Below, piece after piece: positions 1 to 8,836 of a DNA stretch of 37,122 nucleotides. Source of the stretch: Clostridia bacterium (lineage in GTDB: Bacteria > Bacillota > Clostridia > TANB77 > UBA1234); contig JAFTQC010000063.1 of assembly GCA_017462965.1 (NCBI GenBank), positions 1 through 37,122 on the forward strand, in the 5' to 3' direction. Both the position numbers and the translations under genes were made by a program. The first letter of the stretch is position 1; each line of letters opens with the position of its first letter. Under the pieces are notes generated by a model. The model saw nothing but the letters and a program-made list of their open reading frames with translations, had not been told where the DNA came from and searched no databases.

Positions 1-240
1 CCCATCTTTAAGCGGATTTCTCCTTTGGCATTCCCTTCATGCGGAGGTTATGCATTATGCGGTATTAGCAACGATTTCTCGCTGTTATTCCCCTCTTAAA
101 GGCAGGTTGCTCACGTGTTACTCACCAGTCCGCCACTAAGTTTTCGTCTCATGTAAACATTCGACTAAACTCCGTTCGACTTGCATGTCTTATGTGCGCC
201 GCCAGCGTTTCTCCTGAGCCAGGATCAAACTCTCAAATTT
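1..240 (-). rRNA. rrs: 16S ribosomal RNA, 5' end (partial)
   Basis: Read on the minus strand, this contains the universal 16S 5' sequence AGAGTTTGATCCTGGCTCAG, followed by the conserved CGCTGGCGGCG and GTGGCGGACTGGTGAGTAAC blocks. The mature 5' end is placed near 240 by analogy with other bacteria. About the first 240 bases of the gene are present; the rest lies beyond the left edge. The sequence type fits a Firmicutes/Clostridia organism, but too little is present to name a genus. Confidence 0.97.
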
Positions 241-480
241 GATTTGGTTGTTGACTTCGTCAACTTTATTTTTTGTTCTCGTCTTTCAGAGAACTTTGAT
301 TCGTTTTTAGTTCTTTCGAACTCAGGTTATTTATTGTACTGTATAGTACTGTTTCTATCTGATTATTTGATAGAAACTCGCTTGGTTTCTCTTATTTCTC
401 ATTGTTTACTTTTCAATGTACTTTCAATCCCTCAATCAAGCATCATCACTATGTTTCAGCTCTCTTGAAGAACCTTGTTC
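241..480 (-). other. rRNA operon leader
   Basis: About 240 bases lie between the proximal promoter and the 16S start, with no credible protein gene. The minus-strand transcript holds a small hairpin (GTTGACGAAGTCAAC) just before the 16S and, further upstream, ACATTGAAAAGTAAAC, which resembles the TTTGAAAACT-type boxA/processing sequences of Firmicutes rRNA leaders. A role in antitermination or in processing of the 16S precursor is inferred from position. Confidence 0.5.
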
Positions 481-509
481 ATTATAGCATCGAGCCATAA
501 TGTTGTCAA
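481..509 (-). promoter_or_regulatory. rRNA promoter, proximal
   Basis: On the minus strand a perfect TTGACA (504-509) is followed, after exactly 17 bases, by a perfect TATAAT (481-486). It faces the 16S gene about 240 bases downstream. Full consensus elements with optimal spacing are expected for a main vegetative sigma (SigA) rRNA promoter. Confidence 0.9.
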
Positions 510-623
510 CACTTTTTTAATTATTTTTTTGTGTATTTTTTCCAAAAAAGTAATAACTAAAAAACTCGTATTCATCATAAAAACAAGCTGTTTTTATGTG
601 CCGTGTTTCGTGCGACAAGTAGT

Positions 624-652
624 ATATTAACACCCCCCTCGACAAATGTCAA
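624..652 (-). promoter_or_regulatory. rRNA promoter, distal
   Basis: A second minus-strand promoter has a perfect TTGACA (647-652), a 17-base spacer and TAATAT (624-629), one arrangement upstream of the proximal promoter. A G-rich block sits in the spacer. Tandem promoters are usual for Firmicutes rRNA operons. T/A-rich DNA upstream of the -35 could act as an UP element. Confidence 0.85.
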
Positions 653-689
653 CATTTTTTTAATTATTTTTTTAAGGTTTTTTTTGCCA

Positions 690-718
690 TTAAAAAAAGC
701 CTTGTATATCAAGGCTTT
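690..718 (-). terminator. terminator after scpA
   Basis: Stem arms AGCCTTG (698-704) and CAAGGCT (710-716) form a short hairpin. On the minus strand it is followed by a run of seven T. It lies about 10 bases beyond the scpA stop and separates the recX-punA-scpA operon from the rRNA promoters. Confidence 0.85.
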
Positions 719-728
719 TAGCTTTTCA

Positions 729-1490
729 TTATATACTTCTATTTGTTTTTTCTCTTCTTATTTTAGTAACTTCTATATCTCCAAACAAACTGTTTTGCTT
801 TATTGTTACACGACTCATGCGTGACAATTCTAACAAACTTAAAAACGCAGTTACAATTTCTGTTCTTGTTTGTTTTTTAGAATTAAAAATTTTATTAAAT
901 ATAAATGAAGGTTTATCCCATAGTTGCTTTAATATTTCTTTTATCTTACTTCTAATTGTTACCTTTTCGTTTACAGCTAATTTGTTTACATTATCTGCAT
1001 TTCTATTTTTCTTTTCTATTTCTCGGCCTATTATTCCTTTATATATGTCTGGAATAACTAATGTAGAATATGTTTTATCCAACTTTTCTTGTGGAAGCTC
1101 TATTTTATCTGCTTGTTTATAAAATTTCATTCCATATATATCAAGTTGCTCTTTCATTGCTAAAGTTGATTCTTTATATTTTTTATATTCTAATAACATC
1201 TGTACCAAATCAATTTCTTCTTCATCATCTTCATCGTCAGCTGGCAATAACATTTTAGATTTAGTATAGATTAATTTCGAAGCCATTATTATGAATTCGC
1301 TGGTTACTTCTAGGTTCATTTCTTGCATCATTTGTAAATAGTCTAAATATTGATTTGTTATATCATTTATTTTTATATCGTAAATACTCATTTTATTTTT
1401 TTCTACAAGATGACACAATAAATCAAGTGGACCCTCAAAGTTTTCCATTTTTACTTGATACATTGCTACTGACAAATCGTTCGCCCCCAT
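729..1490 (-). CDS. scpA: Segregation and condensation protein A (ScpA)
   Basis: ScpA is the kleisin subunit that bridges the head domains of the SMC ATPase and, with ScpB, forms the condensin complex that organises and segregates the chromosome. The N-terminal signature YQVKMENFEGPLDLLCHLVE is unmistakable, followed by the helical SMC-neck-binding part. The C-terminal winged-helix region contains KQTRTEIVTAFLSLLELSRM. At 253 residues it has normal family length. The start at 1490 lies 4 bases after the upstream nucleoside phosphorylase stop, so translation is probably coupled. A later Met (residue 10, in AMYQV) is an alternative start, as neither has a strong ribosome site. No scpB is seen in the window. 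Confidence 0.95.
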   Translation of the reverse strand: MGANDLSVAMYQVKMENFEGPLDLLCHLVEKNKMSIYDIKINDITNQYLDYLQMMQEMNLEVTSEFIIMASKLIYTKSKMLLPADDEDDEEEIDLVQMLLEYKKYKESTLAMKEQLDIYGMKFYKQADKIELPQEKLDKTYSTLVIPDIYKGIIGREIEKKNRNADNVNKLAVNEKVTIRSKIKEILKQLWDKPSFIFNKIFNSKKQTRTEIVTAFLSLLELSRMSRVTIKQNSLFGDIEVTKIRREKTNRSI

Positions 1491-1494
1491 GTTT

Positions 1495-2391
1495 CTACAT
1501 TCTTCTAATTATTCTCATTACCAATTGTTTAAATTTTGCTGCACCCTTATCTGCGTTTTCTATTACCTCTTCATGTGTTGGTTTTGTTCCACTTCCTGTT
1601 GCATTAGTAATACATGATAATCCCAAAACCTCTATTCCTAATTGATTTGCAAGAATTACTTCAGGAACAGTAGACATTCCTACTGCATCAGCTCCTAAAA
1701 TATCTAGCATTCTAATCTCCGCCGGCGTTTCATATTGTGGGCCTCTCATGAATGCATATACGCCCTCTTTCAATTCTATTTTCGCATCATATTCACTATC
1801 TGCAACATCTTTTGCAAACTCTAGTATTTTATCTTTAAAATCTATTTTTGCATCAGGATCATCTTTATATAACGCAGCATCTTTTGCTATTTCTCTAAGT
1901 CTTAAAGAATATGCCTCTGACATATTAGGGAATCTTTCTCCAAACAATTCATTATTTGGTCCTCTTAATGGTGATATATTTGAAATATTAATATGGTCTG
2001 TTATAAGCATTATATCTGTTGGATTTAATTTTTTATTTATACCACCAGCAGCATTCGACACTATTAAAGAAGATATGCCTAAAAGCGCAAACACTCTGAT
2101 TGGAAATGTTACTTCTGATAGTTCATATCCCTCATAATAATGAAATCTACCTTGCATCATCAAAACGTTCTTATTATATATCTTACCAATTACTAATTTA
2201 CCACTATGACCAACTACTGTTGATACTGGAAAATGAGGTATTTCAGAATAAGGTATTTCAACTCTGTCATTAACTTCATATGCTAGTTCACCTAATCCCG
2301 AACCTAATATCACTGCCATTTCAGGGTTAACAGCTATTCTCTCTGAAATATATGCTGCTGCTTCTGAAGCTTTTTGCCAAATATCTTCCAT
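1495..2391 (-). CDS. punA: Purine nucleoside phosphorylase (PNP-I, trimeric type)
   Basis: Cytosolic purine salvage enzyme that cleaves inosine/guanosine with phosphate to free base and ribose-1-phosphate. Family features visible: VILGSGLG (phosphate loop), the HFPVSTVVGHSGKL loop, GPQYETPAEIR with the purine-binding Glu, DAVGMSTVPE, and SCITNATGS with the base-contacting Asn. The start is set at 2391 because GGGAGGG lies 6 bases upstream; the in-frame ATG at 2406 overlaps that ribosome site. The protein is 298 residues, longer than the usual 270 or so, because of an acidic insertion of about 25-30 residues between REIAKDAA and GVYAFMRG. It sits in a tight operon between recX and scpA. Confidence 0.93.
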   Translation of the reverse strand: MEDIWQKASEAAAYISERIAVNPEMAVILGSGLGELAYEVNDRVEIPYSEIPHFPVSTVVGHSGKLVIGKIYNKNVLMMQGRFHYYEGYELSEVTFPIRVFALLGISSLIVSNAAGGINKKLNPTDIMLITDHINISNISPLRGPNNELFGERFPNMSEAYSLRLREIAKDAALYKDDPDAKIDFKDKILEFAKDVADSEYDAKIELKEGVYAFMRGPQYETPAEIRMLDILGADAVGMSTVPEVILANQLGIEVLGLSCITNATGSGTKPTHEEVIENADKGAAKFKQLVMRIIRRM

Positions 2392-2437
2392 GCATATCCC
2401 TCCCATAATTTATACTTATTAATATAGACTTTTTTCT

Positions 2438-2887
2438 TTAATTATTATCCTGCAATTCTCCTAAATTGTCAATTGCATTAGCTATGCTACCATATGAATA
2501 CCCCTTCGAAAGCAAATAGCGTTTTACCTTTTCTGTTTCTGATCCATTTATTTTTTTATTCATAAGTTTTATTGCAGATTCTCTTTCAAATTCTTCCAAT
2601 TCATCTCTATTATTATTTATATATTCATCAATGTAGTCCTCTAAAACACCTCTTTTTATCAAATCCATTTTAATTTCAAATATTGATGCTTTTTTTAATC
2701 TCATTATATTTTGAATATATTTTTCAACATATTTCTTGTCATCTATATATGCATTTTGCGTTAAATAGTCTATTATTTCTTCAATATATTCTGAAGTGTA
2801 TTCTAACTTTTCACACTTTTGTCTAACTTCTTTTTCTGTTCTTTTTTTAAATATAACATATTTCATTAACTTATCATCTATTATCAT
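2438..2887 (-). CDS. recX: RecX family regulatory protein
   Basis: RecX binds RecA and modulates, usually inhibits, its filament and recombinase activity. The 149-residue protein shows the RecX three-helix repeats: RTEKEVRQKCEKLEYTSEYI, then YIDDKKYVEKYIQNIMRLKK, and a C-terminal repeat containing KVKRYLLSKGYSYGSIANAI. Its position about 150 bases downstream of recA on the same strand is the typical genomic context. A hairpin lies between them, so recX may be read through from recA at a lower level. AAAGGTG precedes the ATG. Confidence 0.9.
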   Translation of the reverse strand: MIIDDKLMKYVIFKKRTEKEVRQKCEKLEYTSEYIEEIIDYLTQNAYIDDKKYVEKYIQNIMRLKKASIFEIKMDLIKRGVLEDYIDEYINNNRDELEEFERESAIKLMNKKINGSETEKVKRYLLSKGYSYGSIANAIDNLGELQDNN

Positions 2888-2951
2888 ATATTCACCTTTT
2901 TCTTTAGAATTTCTTCCTATATTATATCAAATTAATTTAATGATAATATTA

Positions 2952-2986
2952 AAGCCTAAGAAAATATTTAATAATTTCTCAGGCTT
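2952..2986 (-). terminator. hairpin between recA and recX
   Basis: Twelve-base arms (2952-2963 and 2975-2986, one G-U pair) form a stem with an 11-base loop in the recA-recX gap. On the minus strand the following T-tract is weak (TTTAATATT), while on the plus strand five T follow. It probably attenuates rather than fully stops recA transcription, letting some reach recX; this is inference. Confidence 0.6.
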
Positions 2987-3041
2987 TTTATAGTTTAGGT
3001 TATAAATTTTTACAAAATGTGGTTATCACTAATCTATTATA

Positions 3042-4121
3042 TTAATCTTCTTCGTATTCTTCGTCTTCACTTACATCTCCACTAAGTGGTGTTTCCGAAA
3101 ATTTTGCTCTTATTTTCGACTCAATCTCATTGCAAATTTCTGGGTTTTCTTTTAGATATTGTTTTGCATTTTCACGACCTTGTCCTATTCTATTACCGTC
3201 ATAACTAAACCAAGCTCCTGCTTTTTCAACGATATCTAGGTTAACAGCAACATCTAACACGTTACTTTCTTTAGATATTCCTTCTCCATACATAATATCA
3301 AATTCTGCCTCTTTAAATGGAGGAGCAACTTTATTTTTTACAACTTTTACTCTTGTTCTATTTCCAATCATTTCATTATTAGTTTTTAATGTTTCTGTTC
3401 TTCTTACTTCCATTCTTACCGATGCATAGAATTTTAACGCTCTACCACCTGGTGTAACCTCTGGATTTCCAAACATAATTCCAACTTTTTCTCTCAACTG
3501 ATTAATAAATACCGCAACTGTTTTTGATTTATTTAAGACACCGGCCAATTTTCTTAGAGCTTGTGACATTAGTCTTGCTTGAAGCGCAACGTGTGTATCT
3601 CCCATATCACCATCTATTTCTGCCTTTGGCACTAAAGCAGCAACAGAGTCTACAACAATTATATCAATAGCCCCACTTCTAACTAAAGCTTCGGCTATCT
3701 CTAAAGCTTGTTCTCCAGTATCTGGTTGAGCCACAATTAAATTATCTATATCTACACCTAGTTTTTTAGCATACACAGGATCTAATGCATGTTCCGCATC
3801 TATGAACGCAGCTTCTCCGCCCATTTTTTGCGCTTCTGCAATCATATGTAGCGCAACAGTTGTTTTACCTGATGATTCAGGTCCATACACTTCTATAATT
3901 CTTCCTCTTGGAACACCACCAATTCCTAACGCGATATCAAGACTTAATGCACCTGTAGGAATTGCTTCTACAGCCATAGTCGCTGTTTCTCCAAGTTTCA
4001 TTACAGAACCTTTTCCAAATTGTTTTTCTATTTGAGCAAGAGCAATTTCTAAAGCTTTCTTCTTTTCTTCATTTTCTAAATTATTTCTATTATCTATTTG
4101 TATATTCTTTTTATCTGCCAC
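3042..4121 (-). CDS. recA: Recombinase A
   Basis: RecA forms ATP-dependent filaments on single-stranded DNA, carries out homologous recombination and triggers LexA cleavage. Visible features: Walker [28 protein letters not shown], the [15 protein letters not shown] stretch, Walker B region [16 protein letters not shown], loop L1/L2 sequences and [19 protein letters not shown], ending in an acidic tail (EDEEYEED). At 359 residues it has normal length. The start codon is GTG, preceded at good spacing by AAGGAGGT. Expression is very probably under SOS control (see the promoter and LexA box just upstream). Confidence 0.99.
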   Translation of the reverse strand: MADKKNIQIDNRNNLENEEKKKALEIALAQIEKQFGKGSVMKLGETATMAVEAIPTGALSLDIALGIGGVPRGRIIEVYGPESSGKTTVALHMIAEAQKMGGEAAFIDAEHALDPVYAKKLGVDIDNLIVAQPDTGEQALEIAEALVRSGAIDIIVVDSVAALVPKAEIDGDMGDTHVALQARLMSQALRKLAGVLNKSKTVAVFINQLREKVGIMFGNPEVTPGGRALKFYASVRMEVRRTETLKTNNEMIGNRTRVKVVKNKVAPPFKEAEFDIMYGEGISKESNVLDVAVNLDIVEKAGAWFSYDGNRIGQGRENAKQYLKENPEICNEIESKIRAKFSETPLSGDVSEDEEYEED

Positions 4122-4158
4122 AATAATACCTCCTTATTTTTTCTCTATCCACAATTGC

Positions 4159-4187
4159 ATTGTAGAACACCTGTTCTCTTTTGTCAA
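4159..4187 (-). promoter_or_regulatory. recA promoter
   Basis: On the minus strand a perfect TTGACA (4182-4187), a 17-base spacer and TACAAT (4159-4164) lie about 40 bases before the recA start codon. The LexA box fills most of the spacer and ends directly against the -10 element. Confidence 0.92.
4165..4176 (-). promoter_or_regulatory. LexA (DinR) SOS box
   Basis: The sequence GAACAGGTGTTC on the minus strand fits the Gram-positive SOS consensus GAAC-N4-GTTC with the favoured purine/pyrimidine positions. It lies between the -35 and -10 of the recA promoter, so bound LexA would block RNA polymerase. Confidence 0.9.
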
Positions 4188-4203
4188 GAGAATTATTAAA
4201 AAT

Positions 4204-5769
4204 TTATTTACAAAAATTATTTATATTCTTATATGGTTCATATGCAGTACTTTTATACTCGCCCTTAACGCTTTTATTAGTTAATATTGTATTAGTTTTA
4301 AAATACAGACCAATGTATGGTAAGTCATTTTTGTATATTTTTTTTAATTCTTGAAATTTTTCATCATATTCATAAACTTCAAGTTTTTTTAATGTTTCTA
4401 TCAGGTTATCCATTTCAACATTTGTGTAATTTGCATAGTTGTATTTATTTCCCGTAAGTACCAAATCTTGAATCTGATACTCGTTTTTCACATCTAATGA
4501 TGTAATTGCGATTTCAAATTTATTATTTTCTATCGCTGTAACAAACTCATTATTATCTACTTCTTTTACTGTAACCTTTATATCAATTTCTTTAAGATCC
4601 TGTTTTATCTTTTCTGCAACAGAAACTTTCTCTTTATCATCTTTTGAAACCAACAATGTGAACTTCAGTGTCTTGTCGGCTTTTTTCCATTGACCATTTT
4701 CTTGCTTCCATCCACCATTTATTAAAATTTGTTTTGCCGTTTCTATATTATATTCCGAGTTAATCTCAGCATTTTGGGAATATGTCATTATTGGCATATC
4801 TGATATTACCGCATTTTCATGATAAATAGTACTAACTATATTAGCTCTATTTATTCCATATAATATAGCTTTTCTAACTGAGTTGTCTGACAATATTTTG
4901 TTTTCTGAATTTGGAATCAATACTTCATACTCTGTATTTTCAAATTTATATGAATTTATTCCAATAAATCCAAACTTTTCTTTCCAATCGTACATATTGG
5001 TCAATATCATATCTATTTCTGATGATTTAAATGCTTTTATCGCCTCACTATATGTTGAATATTTATTTAGGTTGATTGTTTTTAATTTTATATTTTCGTT
5101 CTTCCACCAGTTTTCATTTGATGTTAACACGATTGAAGAATCATATTCTGTAACATATTTGTATGGTCCTGTTCCTAACATCTTATTCGATATGTTTTCA
5201 TCAAATATTTTTTCTCCTTCAAAATGTTTTTTTGATATTATTGGAAATGTTAATTTTGAAATTAAATATGGTTCTGGTTCTTTTAAATTTATTATCAAAT
5301 CTTTTTCATTTACAATTTCAACACTTGATATTTTTTGAACATTTGTACTATAGATAGAATCAATTTCTTGGTTTATTAGAGTATTAATTGTATATGCAAC
5401 ATCTTGTGTTGTTAATTTTTCTCCATCATGCCACTCTATATAATCTTTTATTCTTATTATCCAAGTCAAATCATCTCGTTTCATCCATTCTTCTGCAAGT
5501 ACACCGCTTATCTGATTTTCATCATTATACATAAATAAAGGCTCATATATTAGTTGTAATATATAACTTACATGTAATTTTTTTGTTCTTAATGGATTAA
5601 GTGTATCTATTTCTGATACTGATAATGTTAACTCATCTACATAATCATTTAATTCTATTTCAGTATTTTCTCTTATTATATCTTCATTGTTTTCTTTTTG
5701 ATTAGATACACCTAATAAAATTCCAACAGTTATTCCTATAAGAATAAAAAACATCCAAAATCTTTTCAT
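4204..5769 (-). CDS. Orphan extracellular solute-binding protein, family 5 (OppA/DppA-like)
   Basis: Resembles peptide/nickel ABC-transporter binding proteins. Typical stretches are DTLNPLRTKK, LIYEPLFMY, LAEEWMKRDDLTWIIRIKD, WHDGEKLTTQDVAYTINTL and MLGTGPYKY, with the C-lobe pattern AKQILINGGWKQENGQW. The start is set at 5769 because GAGGAG lies 8 bases upstream; an ATG five codons earlier overlaps that site. The N-terminus has a single hydrophobic segment (about residues 4-20) but no lipobox cysteine, so it is probably anchored by an uncleaved helix or secreted. No permease or ATPase genes adjoin it, and the ligand cannot be told. The next gene upstream, spoVS, is separated by a long palindrome. 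Confidence 0.85.
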   Translation of the reverse strand: MKRFWMFFILIGITVGILLGVSNQKENNEDIIRENTEIELNDYVDELTLSVSEIDTLNPLRTKKLHVSYILQLIYEPLFMYNDENQISGVLAEEWMKRDDLTWIIRIKDYIEWHDGEKLTTQDVAYTINTLINQEIDSIYSTNVQKISSVEIVNEKDLIINLKEPEPYLISKLTFPIISKKHFEGEKIFDENISNKMLGTGPYKYVTEYDSSIVLTSNENWWKNENIKLKTINLNKYSTYSEAIKAFKSSEIDMILTNMYDWKEKFGFIGINSYKFENTEYEVLIPNSENKILSDNSVRKAILYGINRANIVSTIYHENAVISDMPIMTYSQNAEINSEYNIETAKQILINGGWKQENGQWKKADKTLKFTLLVSKDDKEKVSVAEKIKQDLKEIDIKVTVKEVDNNEFVTAIENNKFEIAITSLDVKNEYQIQDLVLTGNKYNYANYTNVEMDNLIETLKKLEVYEYDEKFQELKKIYKNDLPYIGLYFKTNTILTNKSVKGEYKSTAYEPYKNINNFCK

Positions 5770-5857
5770 ATATTTTCTCCTCATAACACATGCTCATTTT
5801 ATAATATTAGTTATGTGATAGCAAGTAGAAAAAAGGGAACTATAAAAAAACTATGAA

Positions 5858-5955
5858 CAAGGGGGCTGCAAGAGTTCTCAAGAGGGACGCCCCTGTTTGT
5901 GAAATGTTTTTCACAAACAGGGGCGTCCCTCTTGAGAACTCTTCCGTCCCCCTTG
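5858..5955. repeat. Long inverted repeat, GGGAC/GTCCC palindrome family, copy 1
   Basis: Arms 5871-5904 and 5909-5942 are perfectly complementary over 34 bases around a 4-base loop. After a 5-base internal mismatch the pairing resumes for 8 more bases (5858-5865 with 5948-5955). The arm contains AAGAGGGACGCCCC, which recurs in the copy at 21563-21725. It lies between spoVS and the binding-protein gene. There is no U-tract directly after the stem, so it is not a standard terminator. Confidence 0.9.
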
Positions 5956-5977
5956 TCCTGTCTTTTATGTATTTATT

Positions 5978-6238
5978 TTATCTAGGCTCAATACATAACT
6001 TGATCCCTGTTCTTTCCTCCTCATCTATTCTCACTTCTGTAAATGCAGGTACACACACTAAATCCACCCCTGCTGGTGCAACAAATCCTCTCGCTATTGC
6101 TATTGCTTTTACAGCTTGATTTAGTGCTCCTGCACCTATTGCCTGCATTTCTGCTTTACCTTTTTCTTTGATAAGTCCTGCAATTGCCCCTGCAACAGAA
6201 TTAGGGTTTGATTTTGTTGAAATTTTTAAAATATCCAT
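5978..6238 (-). CDS. spoVS: Stage V sporulation protein S
   Basis: Small Alba-like protein of 86 residues needed for late sporulation (coat assembly and heat resistance) in Bacillus. It is nearly identical along its length to known SpoVS proteins, with NPNSVAGAIAGLI, the invariant IGAGALNQAVKAIAIARGFV, GVDLVCVPAFTEV and an EERTGIKLCIEPR end. AAGGAGG sits upstream of the ATG. It follows ymdB, as in the Bacillus ymdB-spoVS arrangement, with a 138-base gap that may hold its own promoter. It supports an endospore-forming host, though spoVS also occurs in some non-sporulating lineages. Confidence 0.98.
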   Translation of the reverse strand: MDILKISTKSNPNSVAGAIAGLIKEKGKAEMQAIGAGALNQAVKAIAIARGFVAPAGVDLVCVPAFTEVRIDEEERTGIKLCIEPR

Positions 6239-6376
6239 TTGATTCCTCCTTGATTTTTTTATTATTTAAATTGTTGTTTAGTACAATACAAATTATATTA
6301 AAAATTCCAAAAAAATCCAGCGAATCAACTCATTTTCTTTAACAATCGTTCGTCCAAAAGCTTTATATTTCAACAC

Positions 6377-7153
6377 TCACAGACAAATTCTTGTGATTTT
6401 CGACACGTTTTTACTTTGTTCATCAATTTCAAATACTACTCCATTTAACATTGCTTCACCTTGTGCACAAGCATATCGTTCTGGCATCTGTGTTAAAAAT
6501 CTTTTTAGTGCAGCTGCCGGTTCCATCCCTATTATTGAATCTTTAGGACCTGTCATTCCTATATCTGTTATATATCCCATTCCAGTTTCATAGATTTTTT
6601 CATCTGCTGTTTGAACATGAGTATGTGTTCCATACACAATTGTTGCCTTATCTTTTAAATAATATCCAAGTGCTATTTTTTCAGCTGTAGCTTCTGCATG
6701 AATTTCTACAATTATTATATCAGCGCCTTTTGCTTTTAATTCAACTATATCTTTATCCGCTCTTTCGAATGGTGAGTCAAAATTCCCACCAACATTTACT
6801 CTTCCTATTAAATCAATAACACCTATTTTTTTATTCTTACAATCTAATAAAACTTTTCCTTTACCTGGTAGTCCTTCTGCATAATTAGATGGTCTTATAA
6901 GTTTTTCCTCTTCATCTATAAATGAAAATATTTCTTTTTTGCCCCAAGTATGATTCCCCATTGTTATCACATCAGCGCCTGATTTATACAAATCATTCAT
7001 TATATTCTTTGTTATTCCCATTCCATCTGCAGAATTTTCTCCATTTACAATTGTAAAATCTATATCATATTTTTTCTTTAAATCTGGTAAGTTTTTCTTT
7101 ACCGCATCAACTCCAATTTTTCCAACTACATCACCGATAACTAAAACTTTCAT
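6377..7153 (-). CDS. ymdB: YmdB-type metallophosphoesterase (2',3'-cyclic nucleotide phosphodiesterase)
   Basis: Binuclear-metal phosphodiesterase family acting on 2',3'- and 3',5'-cyclic nucleotides; in Bacillus it affects biofilm and motility decisions. Visible metal-binding motifs: IGDVVGKIG near the N-terminus, VNGENSADG, MGNHTWGKK, VEIHAEATAEK and VYGTHTHVQTAD. At 258 residues it matches the family length. AAAGGAG precedes the ATG. It lies between a hybrid histidine kinase (24 bases upstream) and spoVS, so the three genes may be co-transcribed. Confidence 0.94.
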   Translation of the reverse strand: MKVLVIGDVVGKIGVDAVKKNLPDLKKKYDIDFTIVNGENSADGMGITKNIMNDLYKSGADVITMGNHTWGKKEIFSFIDEEEKLIRPSNYAEGLPGKGKVLLDCKNKKIGVIDLIGRVNVGGNFDSPFERADKDIVELKAKGADIIIVEIHAEATAEKIALGYYLKDKATIVYGTHTHVQTADEKIYETGMGYITDIGMTGPKDSIIGMEPAAALKRFLTQMPERYACAQGEAMLNGVVFEIDEQSKNVSKITRICL

Positions 7154-7177
7154 ATTATTCTCCTTTAATATAATTAT

Positions 7178-8557
7178 TTACACTGTTGATTTTGTCATTG
7201 CTTTTTCTCTAATTATAATATATTCTTCCTTAGCATTTTGTCTACTTTTATTTTTATTTACTCCATTTTTATAGTATTTTAATGATTTTAATACGCGGTT
7301 TATATCTATCGGCTTTGTCAAATATTCACTCATACCTGATTCTTTTATTTTTTGTACCTCATCTCCATAAGAATTCGCCGTCATTGCTATAATTGGTATT
7401 TCTTTTGAATCTTCACGATTTAATGAACGAATTTCTTTAGTTGCATCAAAACCATTCATTATGGGCATATTTATATCCATAAGTATTGCATCATACTCAA
7501 AATTAGGAGATTCTTCAAATAATTTTACTGCTTCTTCACCATTTTGCGCTGTCATAACAATTATATTTTCTTTTTCTAACATATATTTTTCAATTTCAAT
7601 ATTTAGTTCGTCATCATCTACAAGTATTATTTTTAGTTGCTTACACTTTTGGTTTTCGACTGTTTCTTGTTTCGTAATTTTATCTAATTTATTAAATAGT
7701 TCATATGTGTCAAAATGAATATTTATGGTAAATGCACTACCTTTTCCTATTTCACTCTCTACATTTATTGTTCCACCCATCAAATCTACAAATTGTTTTG
7801 TTATTGCCATTCCTAATCCGCTTCCTTTATATTTAGATGATGCGACATTATCATCTTGTGCAAATTCATTCCATATATTATTCAGAAATTCTTTACGCAT
7901 TCCTACACCAGTATCTATTATTTGAAACTGAAAATATGCTTTATCTTCTATATCAACACCTTCTTCAATTAATTCTCTTATTCTAAAAATAACATTTCCA
8001 CCATCTGGTGTAAATTTCACAGCATTACTTAGTATATTTATAAAAATTTGACAAAGATGCAATTCATCACCAATCAAATTATAATGTTTAATATTTTCCA
8101 TGCTTTTTATATATTCAATTTTTCTGTCTTTAAAACGTTCACTTGTCATTGAAATACAATTATCAATAAGTTTATTTATGTCTATTGGTTTGCTTCTTAT
8201 TACTGTATTTCCACTTTTTATCTTACATACATCTAAAACATCATCTATTAACGAATTTAAATATTTAGCTGAGCGATTCATTTTTTCTAAATAATCTTTT
8301 ACTTTTTCTTTGTTTTCTATATTGGGCTGCATTATTTCAAGTATTCCCGATATTCCAGCAACTGGCGTTCTTAATTCGTGAACGATATGTGAAATCATCT
8401 TGTCTTTTTCTAAATTATCTTTATTGAAAGTTTCAATTTGTTCGACTAATAGAAGGTTTTTATTCTTTTCTTTGATTAATTTATTTTTATTGTTTATAGT
8501 TTCTAGAAACAAAAATATTGAACAAATAAATACTATAATTATAACTATATTTTGCAT
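7178..8557 (-). CDS. Hybrid sensor histidine kinase with C-terminal receiver domain
   Basis: Signal-transduction kinase anchored by one N-terminal membrane helix (about residues 3-20). A short coiled segment leads to the HisKA domain with the phospho-acceptor His60 in SHIVHELRTPVAG. The ATPase domain shows the N box NILSNAVKF, G1 DTGVGM and G2 GSGLGMAI. The receiver domain begins near KIILVDDDELN, with the phospho-Asp in ILMDINMP and the lysine in LTKP. No recognisable extracellular sensor domain or HPt module is present, and no response regulator is adjacent. It is 459 residues long. The gap to ymdB is 24 bases. The signal and target are unknown. Confidence 0.93.
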   Translation of the reverse strand: MQNIVIIIVFICSIFLFLETINNKNKLIKEKNKNLLLVEQIETFNKDNLEKDKMISHIVHELRTPVAGISGILEIMQPNIENKEKVKDYLEKMNRSAKYLNSLIDDVLDVCKIKSGNTVIRSKPIDINKLIDNCISMTSERFKDRKIEYIKSMENIKHYNLIGDELHLCQIFINILSNAVKFTPDGGNVIFRIRELIEEGVDIEDKAYFQFQIIDTGVGMRKEFLNNIWNEFAQDDNVASSKYKGSGLGMAITKQFVDLMGGTINVESEIGKGSAFTINIHFDTYELFNKLDKITKQETVENQKCKQLKIILVDDDELNIEIEKYMLEKENIIVMTAQNGEEAVKLFEESPNFEYDAILMDINMPIMNGFDATKEIRSLNREDSKEIPIIAMTANSYGDEVQKIKESGMSEYLTKPIDINRVLKSLKYYKNGVNKNKSRQNAKEEYIIIREKAMTKSTV

Positions 8558-8836
8558 GAATCTATGTCCTTTCTTTTAAAGGGGTAAAACATTGTTCATG
8601 CTACTCGATTTTTTTGCTTATTTCAAGGAGTATTCTTAAATTTATTTTAATTATTTTTGTCACCTCAATTTTTCGACACTTTTCGCTATTTTTCGCCATT
8701 TAAAAGGGAATTTTATAATATATTTTTTCTTGATTTTCGTAATGTTGTATGTTTTTATTTTCTCTTTGCATGTAGTAACATTTATTTTTATGTTGTATAA
8801 TTTTAAATGTTTATAAATATAAAAAGGAGATGTAAT

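Noticed and set aside
181-824. Plus-strand ORFs in the rRNA leader and promoter region
   Set aside because: They overlap 16S rRNA, its leader, two promoters and the scpA terminator on the other strand, and have no codon pattern of real genes.
5853-6119. Plus-strand ORF over copy 1 of the palindrome family and spoVS
   Set aside because: It is antisense to spoVS and reads through a perfect palindrome; a shadow frame.
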